Shown: positions 8,553 to 16,789, counted from the stretch's first letter. The stretch: DNA of 64,000 nt from Aquabacterium sp. A7-Y (GCF_026153205.1 NZ_JAPFBW010000023.1:56537-120536), one strand, 5' to 3'. Numbers and translations: made by a program. Notes: generated by a model from the letters alone, not told the origin.

Positions 8553-9256
8553 CTCCAGACTGCCGTGAACAATGCATCGGCACCCAAGGCGCCGAGGATG
8601 CCGCCGACGAACACCCCGAGAGGAACGCAAGCGATGGCTGCAGGACCGCAGAAAGCGCCGCCAGCAGCCCCAAGCGCCGCGCCGCCAGCAAACCCACCGG
8701 CAATAGAGACGGCTTCCCTCGCTCCCGCCTCGAGCTTGTCTTCGGCTTGGGCAACGTGGTAGACGGCAATGACAGCGGTCAACGCGAAAAGCCCCCGGCC
8801 CGCATACCCCATGGCTCTGGCCCCCATGGAAGCAAGTTTCTGCGGCTGACCGGACTTCTCGACGATCTTCAACCAGACGGCGCGTTGTCGGGTGCTGTCC
8901 AGTGCACCAAACGACTTCTTGAACAACTCATCGGCGTACTTGCCCTCGAGCTGGGCCAGCGACTTGCCCTCCTTTTTCATGAACTGCGCCAGGGCCAGCC
9001 CGAAATCCGAAGTACGGCCCCGCATCGCGTTCATGATGGTGTTGCGCATCTGCTGAGCTTCGGTGGCCGCCGACTGAGGAGATTGAATGCCGCGAAGGAC
9101 CCGTGAGCGCAGCTCCTGCGCGTAGGCTTGCGTCTGCGTGATGTAGTCCTGGCGAACCTTGGCATCCGGTATGAATCGTGCCGCAAAGTTGCTCGCTGCA
9201 ACCTCCAGAGAAGCCAGCTCCTGATCCAGGAACTTTGTGTTCCGTGGGTCCACCAT
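8549..9256 (-). CDS. Glycine-zipper protein, possible pore-type effector
   Basis: This encodes 235 residues. The ATG at 9254-9256 follows GGGAG; a TTG six codons upstream is less likely. The first ~160 residues are charged and helical (LDQELASLEVAASNFAARF, QTQAYAQELRSRV). They are followed by one hydrophobic helix (GLFALTAVIAVYHVAQA) and a Gly/Ala-rich zipper, REAVSIAGGFAGGAALGAA, then GAFCGPAAIACVPLGVFVGG and GILGALGADALF. Hydrophobic glycine-zipper tails of this kind occur in membrane-inserting colicin-like and type VI effector proteins. No PAAR, LXG or signal sequence is present. Gene order (zipper protein, two-helix protein, ankyrin membrane protein) supports a toxin-immunity reading, which is unproven. 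Confidence 0.5.
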   Translation of the reverse strand: MVDPRNTKFLDQELASLEVAASNFAARFIPDAKVRQDYITQTQAYAQELRSRVLRGIQSPQSAATEAQQMRNTIMNAMRGRTSDFGLALAQFMKKEGKSLAQLEGKYADELFKKSFGALDSTRQRAVWLKIVEKSGQPQKLASMGARAMGYAGRGLFALTAVIAVYHVAQAEDKLEAGAREAVSIAGGFAGGAALGAAGGAFCGPAAIACVPLGVFVGGILGALGADALFTAVWR

Positions 9257-9421
9257 GACACGCTCCCTATTCAATGTTATTGGAGACTTAATCGTAGCAG
9301 CACACCTTCCGAGCGCGTCAACTCAAACCCGGGTGAACCACAGAGACAAGGTATTGAGGCTTCACAGCCCGTCCGCTACCTGCATGCGCTGCGGGCCGCC
9401 TGAGCGATCCGCCTGCCCGGC

Positions 9422-10480
9422 TCACTTGCGGGCATCGATTTGCCCCGACTCGATCAAACGGGCCCGCAGCACGTTGCGGCTGATCCCGAGCAGGCGGGCG
9501 GCGCGGATCTGGTGCTCGCCGCAGTGCTGGTAGGCGGCACGGACCAGGGTTTGCTCGACCCGCTTGAACAGGTCCTGCCCGCCGTGCCGGCAGAGCTGCT
9601 CCAGCACGGCCTCGAGGTCGCGCCACGAAGCTTCGCCCGGCGGGGCGGCCGGCCGTGGCGGCAGCGAGGTCAGCAGGATCTGGTCGCTCGCGATCACGCC
9701 GCCCCGGCACAGCAGCAGCGCATGGTGGATCACGTTTTCCAGCTCGCGCACATTGCCCGGCCAGTCGTGGGCGAGCAGCTTGGCCTCGGCCTGCGGGCTG
9801 AGCCGGATCAAGGGATAGCCCATGCGCCGCCGGTACTCCAGCAGGAAGTGCCGGGCCAGCGGCACGATGTCGCCGCGCCGCTGCCGCAGCGGCGGCACCT
9901 CCAGGTGGGCGGCACGCAGCGCATCGAACAGATCTTCCCGGAACGCGCCCGCCCGCACCGCGAGCTCGAGATCCACCGCGCTCGCCGCCACGAGGCGCAC
10001 ATCGGCCGGCACCGGCCGCCGCCCGCCGATGCGGTGCAGCTGTCGGTCCCGCAGCAGCCTCAGCAGCTTCAGCTGCAGCGGCAGCGTCAGGCGCTCGACT
10101 TCATCGAGGAACAGCGTGCCCCCGTGGGCCGCCTCCAGCCACCCCGCGCTGGTCGTGAAGGCCCCCGGGAGAGCGCCCCTCTCGCAGCCGAACAACTCGC
10201 GCTCGAGATCGGCCGGCACGAAGGCGCCGCAGTTCACCGCGAGGAAGGCCCGGTCGCGCCGTGGCCCTTCGACATGGATACGCTGCGCGATGAACGCCTG
10301 GCCGCAGCCGTTCTCGCCGAGGATCAGCAGGTTCGCTTCGCTGAGTGCGACGCGCTTCAGGTGCTCCAGCAGCGCCAGCGACCCGGGATCCTCGAAAACA
10401 TCCAGCGCGCCGCGCTGACCGGGGACCTTCCCGGGGACGTCGAGCGGCGGCATGGCGCGGTCGTCCTCCAGGCGGCTCAT
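9422..10480 (-). CDS. SfnR-type sigma-54 enhancer-binding protein with degenerate ATPase
   Basis: This encodes 352 residues with no N-terminal sensory domain: an AAA+ core (PF00158) followed by a Fis-type helix-turn-helix (AARLLGISRNVLRARL). Three family motifs are altered. Walker A reads GENGCGQA, with Gln61 where Lys is expected. The sigma-54-contacting GAFTGA loop reads GALPGA (102-107). The expected sensor NERFREDLYYRL region reads AGAFREDLFDAL. Walker B (LFLDEVE, Asp126/Glu127), PGNVRELEN and the Arg-rich PPLRQRRGD remain. The gene overlaps its upstream neighbour as ATGA, so it is co-transcribed from the sigma-54 promoter at 11753-11767. It may bind enhancer DNA without activating, modulating the intact paralogue at 25657. 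Confidence 0.85.
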   Translation of the reverse strand: MSRLEDDRAMPPLDVPGKVPGQRGALDVFEDPGSLALLEHLKRVALSEANLLILGENGCGQAFIAQRIHVEGPRRDRAFLAVNCGAFVPADLERELFGCERGALPGAFTTSAGWLEAAHGGTLFLDEVERLTLPLQLKLLRLLRDRQLHRIGGRRPVPADVRLVAASAVDLELAVRAGAFREDLFDALRAAHLEVPPLRQRRGDIVPLARHFLLEYRRRMGYPLIRLSPQAEAKLLAHDWPGNVRELENVIHHALLLCRGGVIASDQILLTSLPPRPAAPPGEASWRDLEAVLEQLCRHGGQDLFKRVEQTLVRAAYQHCGEHQIRAARLLGISRNVLRARLIESGQIDARK

Positions 10481-11718
10481 GAATAGAAGCTCGGTGTCGG
10501 GTAGCGCTCGCCGAGCACCCAGTCGCCCAGTTCCTTGAGTTTGCGCTGCACCGGGTCGTGCAGGGTGTGCGTGCGCAGATTGCGCCAGTGCCGGTCCAGG
10601 CCCAGGCCCGCGTGGGTCGAGCGCGCGCCGGTCACTTCAAAGAGTCGGTTGCAGATGTCCAGGCCGGTGCGGGTCGAGGCCACCTTGGCCACCGCGATGG
10701 CATTGGCCACCTCGCCCCGATCCCGAGTTCCGAGCGCGCTGCCCAATGCGAGCGCCTCGTCCAGCATGCGACCGGCCCGGTCGCCGAGGACACGCACGCC
10801 CTCCAGACCGACGAAAAACTCGCCGAAGCTCGCCAGCACATAGGGGTCCGGCTCGATGCCATCGCCTGGCTGCCACGGATGTGCCTGGCGCAGCGTGTAG
10901 TGCTTGGCGTCTTCGAAGGCGCCTTCCGCGATGCCGATATAGATGTTCACCAGGATGAGCTGCGCGATCAGCGGTCGCATGCAGGCCAGCGGTGTCGTCA
11001 GCGGCCCCGGGTCCCTGAGTATCTCGTCTTCGTCGATGCGCACCCGCTCGAAGTTCACGCTGCCGCTGTCGGTCTGGCGCTGGCCGATGTTGTCCCAGTC
11101 CTGCAGCACCGTGATCCCGCTGCGGGCACTCGGCAGGGCCGCGACCACCAGCCTATCGTCGTCCTCCGCGAAAGCGGAGGCGATCAGCATCTCGGAGTCG
11201 GTGGCGCCGGAGCAGAAGCTCTTTTTGCCCGAGAACTCGAAATGTCCCCCCAGGCGGCGACACACCGTGCGGCGGTCGAGCGGGTTGAGCGCATTGCCCC
11301 AGAACCAGTCCAGGCGGGCCGTGTGCTCGTGCCACGGCCGCCACTGCTCGGGGCGCCCGAACAGCCGCAGCGTTGCGAGCATCAGGTGATGGAAGGCGAA
11401 CAGGTGCGCGACCGAGCTGTCCACGCGGGCCATCTGCCGCACCACCCCGAGGGTCGGCTGCCATGCGGCGCCGAGGCCGCCGAGCTCGGAGGGGATCGTC
11501 AGCGCCAGCAGGCCGCTGCGGCGCAGTTCGTCGCGCTGCGCCTTGGGACTTCCTCCTTGCAGGTCGCGCAGCGCGGCGGTGCTCGCGAAACCTTGCACCA
11601 GGGCATGGACCACCTGCGCAACATCGTGGACGGAGCGCGCCCGGCGCGGGGCGTCAACTGCGGCCTCCGCGGCGCCGTCGGCAATGATGTCGGGCAGAGG
11701 CTGGGTGACGGTGTTCAT
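10477..11718 (-). CDS. SfnC/MsuC-like flavin monooxygenase (acyl-CoA dehydrogenase fold)
   Basis: This encodes 413 residues with the acyl-CoA dehydrogenase fold but sulfur-type signatures: VDSSVAHLFAFHHL, WFWGNALNPLD, SGKKSFCSGATDSEMLI, DWDNIGQRQTDSGSV and the C-terminal LFEVTGARSTHAGLGLDRHWRNLRTHTLHDP. These occur in MsuC (methanesulfinate monooxygenase), SfnC and DszC, which use reduced FMN instead of dehydrogenating acyl-CoA. It lies divergent to the SfnG operon and shares its control region. It is closely related to the 21403 gene and less so to 20157. Substrate is probably a sulfinate or sulfone. Confidence 0.8.
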   Translation of the reverse strand: MNTVTQPLPDIIADGAAEAAVDAPRRARSVHDVAQVVHALVQGFASTAALRDLQGGSPKAQRDELRRSGLLALTIPSELGGLGAAWQPTLGVVRQMARVDSSVAHLFAFHHLMLATLRLFGRPEQWRPWHEHTARLDWFWGNALNPLDRRTVCRRLGGHFEFSGKKSFCSGATDSEMLIASAFAEDDDRLVVAALPSARSGITVLQDWDNIGQRQTDSGSVNFERVRIDEDEILRDPGPLTTPLACMRPLIAQLILVNIYIGIAEGAFEDAKHYTLRQAHPWQPGDGIEPDPYVLASFGEFFVGLEGVRVLGDRAGRMLDEALALGSALGTRDRGEVANAIAVAKVASTRTGLDICNRLFEVTGARSTHAGLGLDRHWRNLRTHTLHDPVQRKLKELGDWVLGERYPTPSFYS

Positions 11719-11752
11719 CGGGTTCTCGTGAAGCTGCGTTGCTGCTGCAGCA

Positions 11753-11767
11753 GCAGAGTGCATGCCA
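11753..11767 (-). promoter_or_regulatory. Sigma-54 promoter for the SfnC-like/activator operon
   Basis: On the minus strand the sequence TGGCATGCACTCTGC matches the -24/-12 consensus TGGCAC-N5-TTGC with exact GG-N10-GC spacing. It lies 35 bp before the ATG at 11718. It faces away from the promoter at 12082 and shares the dyad-rich region between them. Confidence 0.7.
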
Positions 11768-11820
11768 AACGCCCGGGCCGCTCCAGCGCCTTGTGCTGCT
11801 GCAGACGCAGCAGCACGGTG

Positions 11821-12017
11821 ATCGATATCCAGCAAACACAGCCCCTGCGCTCCTGCCTCTGCTGGATCAGGTGCATCGAGTTCCAGCGCCGAAGCGGGCG
11901 CCGCGTCGCCGCCCCCGCCCTGCTTCAAGGCCAGCGACGGCGGCCCCCGCCGGGTCACGCTGCTTCTTGGCGGTAAGAAGCTGCTGCTGGAGCCGCAGAA
12001 CTGCGGCTCCAGCAGCA
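11821..12017. promoter_or_regulatory. Enhancer region with TGCTGGAT elements and a 17-bp palindrome
   Basis: Between the divergent sigma-54 promoters are TGCTGGAT on the minus strand (11827-11834) and on the plus strand (11860-11867), plus a perfect dyad: TGCTGCTGGAGCCGCAG at 11982-11998, spacer AA, and its exact complement at 12001-12017. The dyad ends 64 bp before the plus promoter, the usual distance for an activator site. Additional GCTGCTGCAGCAGC-type dyads lie at 11738-11815. I infer that these bind the enhancer-binding proteins encoded in this window. Confidence 0.65.
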
Positions 12018-12081
12018 AACGCCCCGGCCCGGGACAGCAACCGAATATCGATCCTCACTGCACGATGCAGCGCGCCGGCGA

Positions 12082-12096
12082 TGGCACGTCGGTTGC
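12082..12096 (+). promoter_or_regulatory. Sigma-54 promoter for the SfnG/ABC operon
   Basis: TGGCACGTCGGTTGC is a full match to the sigma-54 consensus (TGGCAC, 5-bp gap, TTGC). It lies 83 bp before the ATG of the FMN reductase gene at 12179 and heads the ten-gene operon running to 22647. Confidence 0.85.
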
Positions 12097-12178
12097 GTCA
12101 GGGCTTCCCACGCAACCTGCCCGCCGATGCGTTTCGGCCACCGGCCCGGGTTGCCTGACCGGATGCAAAGGACCTCCC

Positions 12179-12754
12179 ATGACCCACAGATACAAGCTCG
12201 TCGCCATCGTCGGAAGCACGAGCGCCACCTCACGCACCAAGGCCCTCGCCGAGGCCATCGTGGCCGCCCTGCAGAACCACGTCGAGCTCGATGTGGAGTA
12301 CGTCGAGCTGGCCGCCCTCTGGCGCGATCTCGGTGGCGCGGTGCACACCGACGAACTGGGCCCGGCCGCTGCCAGCGCCCTGGCCGCGATCGAGTCGTCC
12401 GACGTCATCGTCGCCGCCAGCCCGGTCTACAAGGGCAGCTACACCGGACTGTTCAAGCACCTGATCGACTTCCTGCACCCGGAGGCGCTGGTCGGCCGCC
12501 CGGTGCTGCTGGCGGCCACCGGCGGCAGCGACCGCCATGCCCTGTCGGTCGACCACCAGCTGCGCACCTTGTTCGCCTTCTTCCGCGCCTACACCGTGCC
12601 CTCGGCGGTCTATGCAGCCGAGGCCGACTTCGACGGCTACGCGATCAAGAGCACCCCGCTGGCCACCCGGGTGCGCGAGGCGGCCGGGCAAGCGGCGCTG
12701 CTGCTGGCCTCCACCGGTGCCGATCGCCTGCCCGCACTGCGCGCCGCCGCCTGA
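12179..12754 (+). CDS. msuE: NADPH-dependent FMN reductase, MsuE/SfnF type
   Basis: This encodes 191 residues with a flavodoxin-like fold (PF03358). The FMN-phosphate loop VGSTSATSRTKALAEAI is at the start, and ASPVYKGSYTGLFKHLIDFL is the typical SPVYxGxYTxxFK block of the MsuE/SsuE reductases. It supplies FMNH2 to the two-component monooxygenases next to it, SfnG first. The ATG follows GGACCTCCC. It is the first gene of the operon controlled by the promoter at 12082. The symbol msuE follows family resemblance; sfnF or ssuE would be equally defensible. Confidence 0.85.
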   Translation: MTHRYKLVAIVGSTSATSRTKALAEAIVAALQNHVELDVEYVELAALWRDLGGAVHTDELGPAAASALAAIESSDVIVAASPVYKGSYTGLFKHLIDFLHPEALVGRPVLLAATGGSDRHALSVDHQLRTLFAFFRAYTVPSAVYAAEADFDGYAIKSTPLATRVREAAGQAALLLASTGADRLPALRAAA

Positions 12755-12794
12755 TCCCGTCTTCGCCCGCCCCACTTCCTCCAAGGAGTCCCGC

Positions 12795-13901
12795 ATGAGC
12801 ACGACCCGGAGTTCCGAAGCCGACGCCCTCAAGTTCGCCTACTGGGTGCCCAACGTCAGCGGCGGTCTCGTCATCAGCAAGATCGAACAGCGCACCGGCT
12901 GGGACATCGACTACAACCGCCGCCTGGCCCAGGCCGCCGAGAAAAACGGCTTCGACTATGCCTTGAGCCAGATCCGCTTCACCGCCGGCTACGGCGCCGA
13001 GTACCAGCACGAGTCGGTGTCGTTCACCCACGCGCTGCTGGCGGCCACCGAGCGGCTCAAGGTGATCGCCGCCGTGCTGCCCGGCCCCTGGAACCCGGTG
13101 CTGCTGGCGAAGCAGATCGCCACCATCGACCACCTCACGCAGGGCCGCATCGCGGTCAACATCGTCAGCGGCTGGTTCCGCGGCGAATTCGCCGCCATCG
13201 GCGAGCCCTGGCTCGACCACGACGAGCGCTACCGCCGCTCCGAAGAGTTCATCCGCGCGATCAAGGGCGTCTGGACCGAGGACAACTTCACCTTCCGCGG
13301 CGACTTCTACCGGTTCCGGGACTACACCCTGCGCCCCAAGCCGCTGCAGCAGCCCCATCCGGAGATCTTCCAGGGCGGCAGCTCGCGCGCCGCGCGCGAC
13401 ATGGCAGCGCGCGTCTCCGACTGGTACTTCACCAACGGCAACACACCGGAGGGCGTGAAGGTTCAGATCGACGACCTCCGGGCCAAGGCCGCACAGGAAG
13501 GGCGCTCGGTCAAGATCGGCGTGAACGCCTTCATCATCGCCCGCGACACCGAGGCAGAGGCCCAGCAGGTGCTCGCCGAGATCATCGCCAAGGCGGACCC
13601 CGAGGCGGTCAACGCCTTCGGGCACGAAGTCAAGAACGCCGGCAAGGCCTCGCCGGAAGGTGAAGGCAACTGGGCCAGGTCCAGCTTCGACGACCTGGTC
13701 CAGTACAACGACGGCTTCCGCACCCAGCTGATCGGCACGCCGCAGCAGATCGCCGAGCGCATCCTGGCCCTCAAGGACGTCGGCGTCGACCTGGTGCTGG
13801 CCGGCTTCCTGCACTTCATCGAGGAGGTCGAGTACTTCGGCGCCAAGGTGCTGCCGCTGGTGCGCCAGCTCGAGGAACAGCGCCGCCTCAAGGCCGCCTG
13901 A
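12795..13901 (+). CDS. sfnG: Dimethylsulfone monooxygenase SfnG
   Basis: This is a 368-residue FMNH2-dependent luciferase-fold enzyme that converts dimethylsulfone to methanesulfinate in Pseudomonas. It matches SfnG along its whole length: FAYWVPNVSGGLVISKIEQR, FDYALSQIRFTAGYGAEYQH, RIAVNIVSGWFRGEFAAIGE, EIFQGGSSRAARDMAARVSD, DWYFTNGNTPEG and VGVDLVLAGFLHF. A clear AAGGAG ribosome site precedes the ATG. The reductase gene ends 40 bp upstream. Presence of SfnG identifies the operon as C1-organosulfur utilisation and fits its sigma-54 control, since sfn genes of pseudomonads depend on SfnR. Confidence 0.93.
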   Translation: MSTTRSSEADALKFAYWVPNVSGGLVISKIEQRTGWDIDYNRRLAQAAEKNGFDYALSQIRFTAGYGAEYQHESVSFTHALLAATERLKVIAAVLPGPWNPVLLAKQIATIDHLTQGRIAVNIVSGWFRGEFAAIGEPWLDHDERYRRSEEFIRAIKGVWTEDNFTFRGDFYRFRDYTLRPKPLQQPHPEIFQGGSSRAARDMAARVSDWYFTNGNTPEGVKVQIDDLRAKAAQEGRSVKIGVNAFIIARDTEAEAQQVLAEIIAKADPEAVNAFGHEVKNAGKASPEGEGNWARSSFDDLVQYNDGFRTQLIGTPQQIAERILALKDVGVDLVLAGFLHFIEEVEYFGAKVLPLVRQLEEQRRLKAA

Positions 13902-13926
13902 GCCGGACCACGACAGCCCGCCCGCC

Positions 13927-15018
13927 ATGTCCTTGCCTTCCACTCCCCTCGTGGCCTTGCCGTCGCTGCTGCGGCAGGCCGAAGCGCTGCCGCAAGGCGC
14001 GGCCCTGCGGGCCAAACGCCTCGGCCTCTGGCACCAGCTCGGCTGGCGCGAGTTCGCCCGGCAGGTCCACCATGCGGCCCGCGGCTGGGCGGCCCTCGGT
14101 GTGACGCCCCGGGACACGATCGCCCTGGTGGGCGCCCTCGGCCCGGCCTTCGTCGCCACGCTGTACGCGGCCCAGGCGCTGGGCGTCACGGTCGAGGTGG
14201 CCGGCCTGCAAGCCGAGCCCGCACTGCTGGCGACGGCCCGTTTTGTCCTGGCCGACAGCGGCCATGACCTGGAGCGGGTGCTGAGGGACGCGGGCAGCGC
14301 ACTGCAGGCCGCCGTGGTGGCCGACGCCACCGCGCAAGCCGGCTCGGCGCTGCCGCACGGGGCGCAGCTGCGGTCCTTCGACGAGCTGCTGCGACTCGGC
14401 GCGCAAGCCGATGTCCCGCCCCTGCCCGCCTCCACCGCGGCCGTCACCGCCGTCCGCGTGCACGACCGCGGGCAGGTGCGCGAACTGGCCGCTCCCCGGG
14501 TGCCCGCGTCGCACGCTGCGGTGCGCGTCGGCGAGCCGGGGCGTGTGTTCGCCGACGTCCCGCCCGACTGGCTGCCGGGATGGGCCTGGCTGCTGTCGGA
14601 CTGGCCGCACTCGGGCCTGACGCTGGTGCTGCCGGAGCCCGGCGGCGACGCCGGCAGCGATCGCCGCGAGGCCGCGGCGCGGTATTGGCTCGCAGCCCCG
14701 GCCCGCGTCCTCGCGGTGGCCGAGACCTTGCAACGCCGCACGCCGCGCAGCGGCCTGGCCGCGAGGGCGCTGCGTGCGGCCTTGAGCGGCGAGCGCCACC
14801 CGCTGGCCCGCTGGGCGCGGCGGCGCATCGCCGCCGGCCTCGGCCTGGCCCATACACGCCGCCTGATCGGCGAGGCGGCCGCCGATGCACCCGCCTATGC
14901 CGTCCTGGCGGCACTGGGCATCGCGGTGCCCGGAGCGAAAGCCGCGCCGAGCACGCCCGAGGACGACGCGGCCCAGGTCGCCGCTGGACAGCTGGCCTTC
15001 GCCGGAGGCACCCCATGA
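13927..15018 (+). CDS. Truncated AMP-ligase-like protein in ABC operon
   Basis: This encodes 363 residues. The first ~110 (LLRQAEALPQGAALRAKRLG, LWHQLGWREFARQVHHAARG, WAALGVTPRDTIALVGALGP, then ATLYAAQALGVTVE) match the start of acyl/aryl-CoA synthetases (PF00501). After that the usual parts are missing: no P-loop TSGTTGxPK, no YGxTE, no C-terminal lysine domain. The rest is Ala/Arg-rich (TLQRRTPRSGLAARALRAAL, WARRRIAAGLG), similar to the linker region of long-chain ligases encoded beside liv-type transporters. It is in frame, normally coded and overlaps the next gene as ATGA, so it is expressed. It cannot be a normal ligase; function unknown. Confidence 0.6.
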   Translation: MSLPSTPLVALPSLLRQAEALPQGAALRAKRLGLWHQLGWREFARQVHHAARGWAALGVTPRDTIALVGALGPAFVATLYAAQALGVTVEVAGLQAEPALLATARFVLADSGHDLERVLRDAGSALQAAVVADATAQAGSALPHGAQLRSFDELLRLGAQADVPPLPASTAAVTAVRVHDRGQVRELAAPRVPASHAAVRVGEPGRVFADVPPDWLPGWAWLLSDWPHSGLTLVLPEPGGDAGSDRREAAARYWLAAPARVLAVAETLQRRTPRSGLAARALRAALSGERHPLARWARRRIAAGLGLAHTRRLIGEAAADAPAYAVLAALGIAVPGAKAAPSTPEDDAAQVAAGQLAFAGGTP

Positions 15019-15812
15019 GCGCCCTGCCCGTTTCCCCGGCCGCGACACCGGCGCTGCTGCAGGTCGAGAAGGTCTCGGTCAGCTTCGGCGGCGTGAACGC
15101 GGTCACCGACATCAGCTTCGAGGTGCACGAGGGCGAGATCCTCTCGATCATCGGGCCGAACGGCGCCGGCAAGAGTTCGCTGCTGAACGTCATCAACGGC
15201 GTTTACCGCGCGAGCGGCGGCCGCGTCGTGGTCGGCGGTCGCGGCTACACCCGGCTGCGCCCGGAGCAGGCCGCCCGCCTCGGCATGGCGCGCAGCTTCC
15301 AGAACCTGGCGCTGTTCAAGGGCATGAGCGTGATCGACAACGTGCTCACCGGCCGCACCCTGCGCATGCGGCGCTCCTTCCTCGCGCATGCGCTGCGCAG
15401 CCCCGGCGCACGTGCCGAGGAGGCCGAGCAGCGCCGCCGGGCCGAAGCGGCGCTGGAGTTCCTGCACATCCAGTCCCACCGGGACACCCCGGTGGGCCAG
15501 CTGTCCTATGGGCTGCAGAAGCGCGTCGAGCTGGCCCGCGCGCTCGCCGCCGAGCCGCGGCTGCTGCTGCTCGACGAGCCCATGGCGGGCATGAACAGCC
15601 ACGAGAAGCACGAGCTGGCACGGCTGGTGGTCGAGGTGAACCGACGCCTGGGGACCACGATCGTGCTGATCGAGCACGACATGGGGGTGGTGATGGACAT
15701 CTCCGACCGCGTCGTGGTGCTCGACCACGGTCGCAAGATCGCCGACGGCCCGCCCGCGCAGGTGCGTTGCCAGCCCGAAGTCATCGCCGCCTACCTGGGG
15801 GCGGCGCACTGA
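15015..15812 (+). CDS. Branched-chain-type ABC transporter ATPase, LivG-like
   Basis: This encodes 265 residues with Walker A GPNGAGKSS, signature LSYGLQKRVELARAL, Walker B LLLLDEPMAGM and switch His in IVLIEHDM. The C-terminal BCA_ABC tail (PPAQVRCQPEVIAAYLG) assigns it to the LivG/UrtD group of the HAAT importer family. Its start overlaps the stop of the AMP-ligase-like gene (ATGA). Together with 15838, 16790, 17940 and 19303 it forms a complete five-part importer inside the SfnG operon, so the cargo is probably an organosulfur compound rather than leucine. Confidence 0.88.
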   Translation: MSALPVSPAATPALLQVEKVSVSFGGVNAVTDISFEVHEGEILSIIGPNGAGKSSLLNVINGVYRASGGRVVVGGRGYTRLRPEQAARLGMARSFQNLALFKGMSVIDNVLTGRTLRMRRSFLAHALRSPGARAEEAEQRRRAEAALEFLHIQSHRDTPVGQLSYGLQKRVELARALAAEPRLLLLDEPMAGMNSHEKHELARLVVEVNRRLGTTIVLIEHDMGVVMDISDRVVVLDHGRKIADGPPAQVRCQPEVIAAYLGAAH

Positions 15813-15837
15813 GCCACGGAGCACGGACATCAACAAC

Positions 15838-16719
15838 ATGGAATTTTTCGCCGAAGTCCTCGTCGGCGGCCTGCTGGCCGGCGTCATGTACTCGATGGTC
15901 GCGATCGGCTTCGTGCTGATCTACAAGGCCTCGGGCGTGTTCAACTTCGCACAGGGCGCGATGGTGCTGTTCGCGGCACTGACCTTCGTCAGCCTGGTCG
16001 AGCGTGGCCTGCCGTTCTGGGCCGCGCTGGGCGCCACCCTCGCGGCCATGGTGGCGCTGGCCCTCGCGATCGGGCGGGTCGTGCTGCGGCCCCTGGTGAA
16101 CCGGCCGCCCATCGTGCTGTTCATGGCGACGCTGGGCCTGAGCTTCATTCTTGAAGGCGCGGCCCAATGGTTGTGGGGCGCTCAGGTGCACCAGCTCGAC
16201 CTCGGCATCGCCGACCAGCCCTTCGACGTCGGGGGGGTCTTCATCAGCGCGTTCGACCTGTTCGCCGCGGCCACCGCCGCGGTGCTGGTGGCGGTGCTCG
16301 GCATCGGCTTCCAGCGCACCCGCACCGGCCTGACGCTGCGCGGCGTCGCCGACGACCCGCTCGCGGCCCTGGCCGTCGGCGTGAACATCGAACGGGTGTG
16401 GGCCGTGGTGTGGTCGGTGGGCGGCGCGGTCGCGCTGGTCGCCGGGCTGCTGTGGGGCGCGCGCACCGGCGTGCAGTTCTCCCTCTCCTACGTCGTGCTC
16501 AAGGCGCTGCCGGTCCTGATCATCGGCGGCTTCTCATCGATCGCCGGCGCCATCGTCGGCGGGCTGCTGATCGGCGCCACCGAAAAGCTGGCCGAGGTCT
16601 ACGTGGGCTCGCTGGTCGGCGGCGGCATCGAGAACTGGTTCCCCTACCTGCTGGCGCTGCTGTTCCTCTTCTGGCGCCCGTTCGGCCTGTTCGGCCAACG
16701 CACCGTGCAACGCATCTGA
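15838..16719 (+). CDS. Branched-chain-type ABC permease, LivH-like
   Basis: This is a 293-residue inner-membrane protein with about eight hydrophobic segments (PF02653). Family signatures are ALIGxxYSMVAIGFVLIYKASG near the start (here AGVMYSMVAIGFVLIYKA), FNFAQGAMVLFAA and GGFSSIAGAIVGGLLIGATE before the last helix, the loop that meets the ATPase. It pairs with the LivM-like permease 71 bp downstream to form the membrane channel. Confidence 0.88.
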   Translation: MEFFAEVLVGGLLAGVMYSMVAIGFVLIYKASGVFNFAQGAMVLFAALTFVSLVERGLPFWAALGATLAAMVALALAIGRVVLRPLVNRPPIVLFMATLGLSFILEGAAQWLWGAQVHQLDLGIADQPFDVGGVFISAFDLFAAATAAVLVAVLGIGFQRTRTGLTLRGVADDPLAALAVGVNIERVWAVVWSVGGAVALVAGLLWGARTGVQFSLSYVVLKALPVLIIGGFSSIAGAIVGGLLIGATEKLAEVYVGSLVGGGIENWFPYLLALLFLFWRPFGLFGQRTVQRI

Positions 16720-16789
16720 GACCCGCCATGAGCCACGCCCGGCCGCCCGAAGGGGCTCGCACCGCAGTGCGCAGCACGGAGGTTATCCA

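Noticed and set aside
11738..11815. GCTGCTGCAGCAGC tracts read as a triplet-repeat or CRISPR-like array
   Set aside because: Units are not regularly spaced and there are no spacers of constant length. They fit overlapping dyads of the enhancer region. No CRISPR array is visible in the window.
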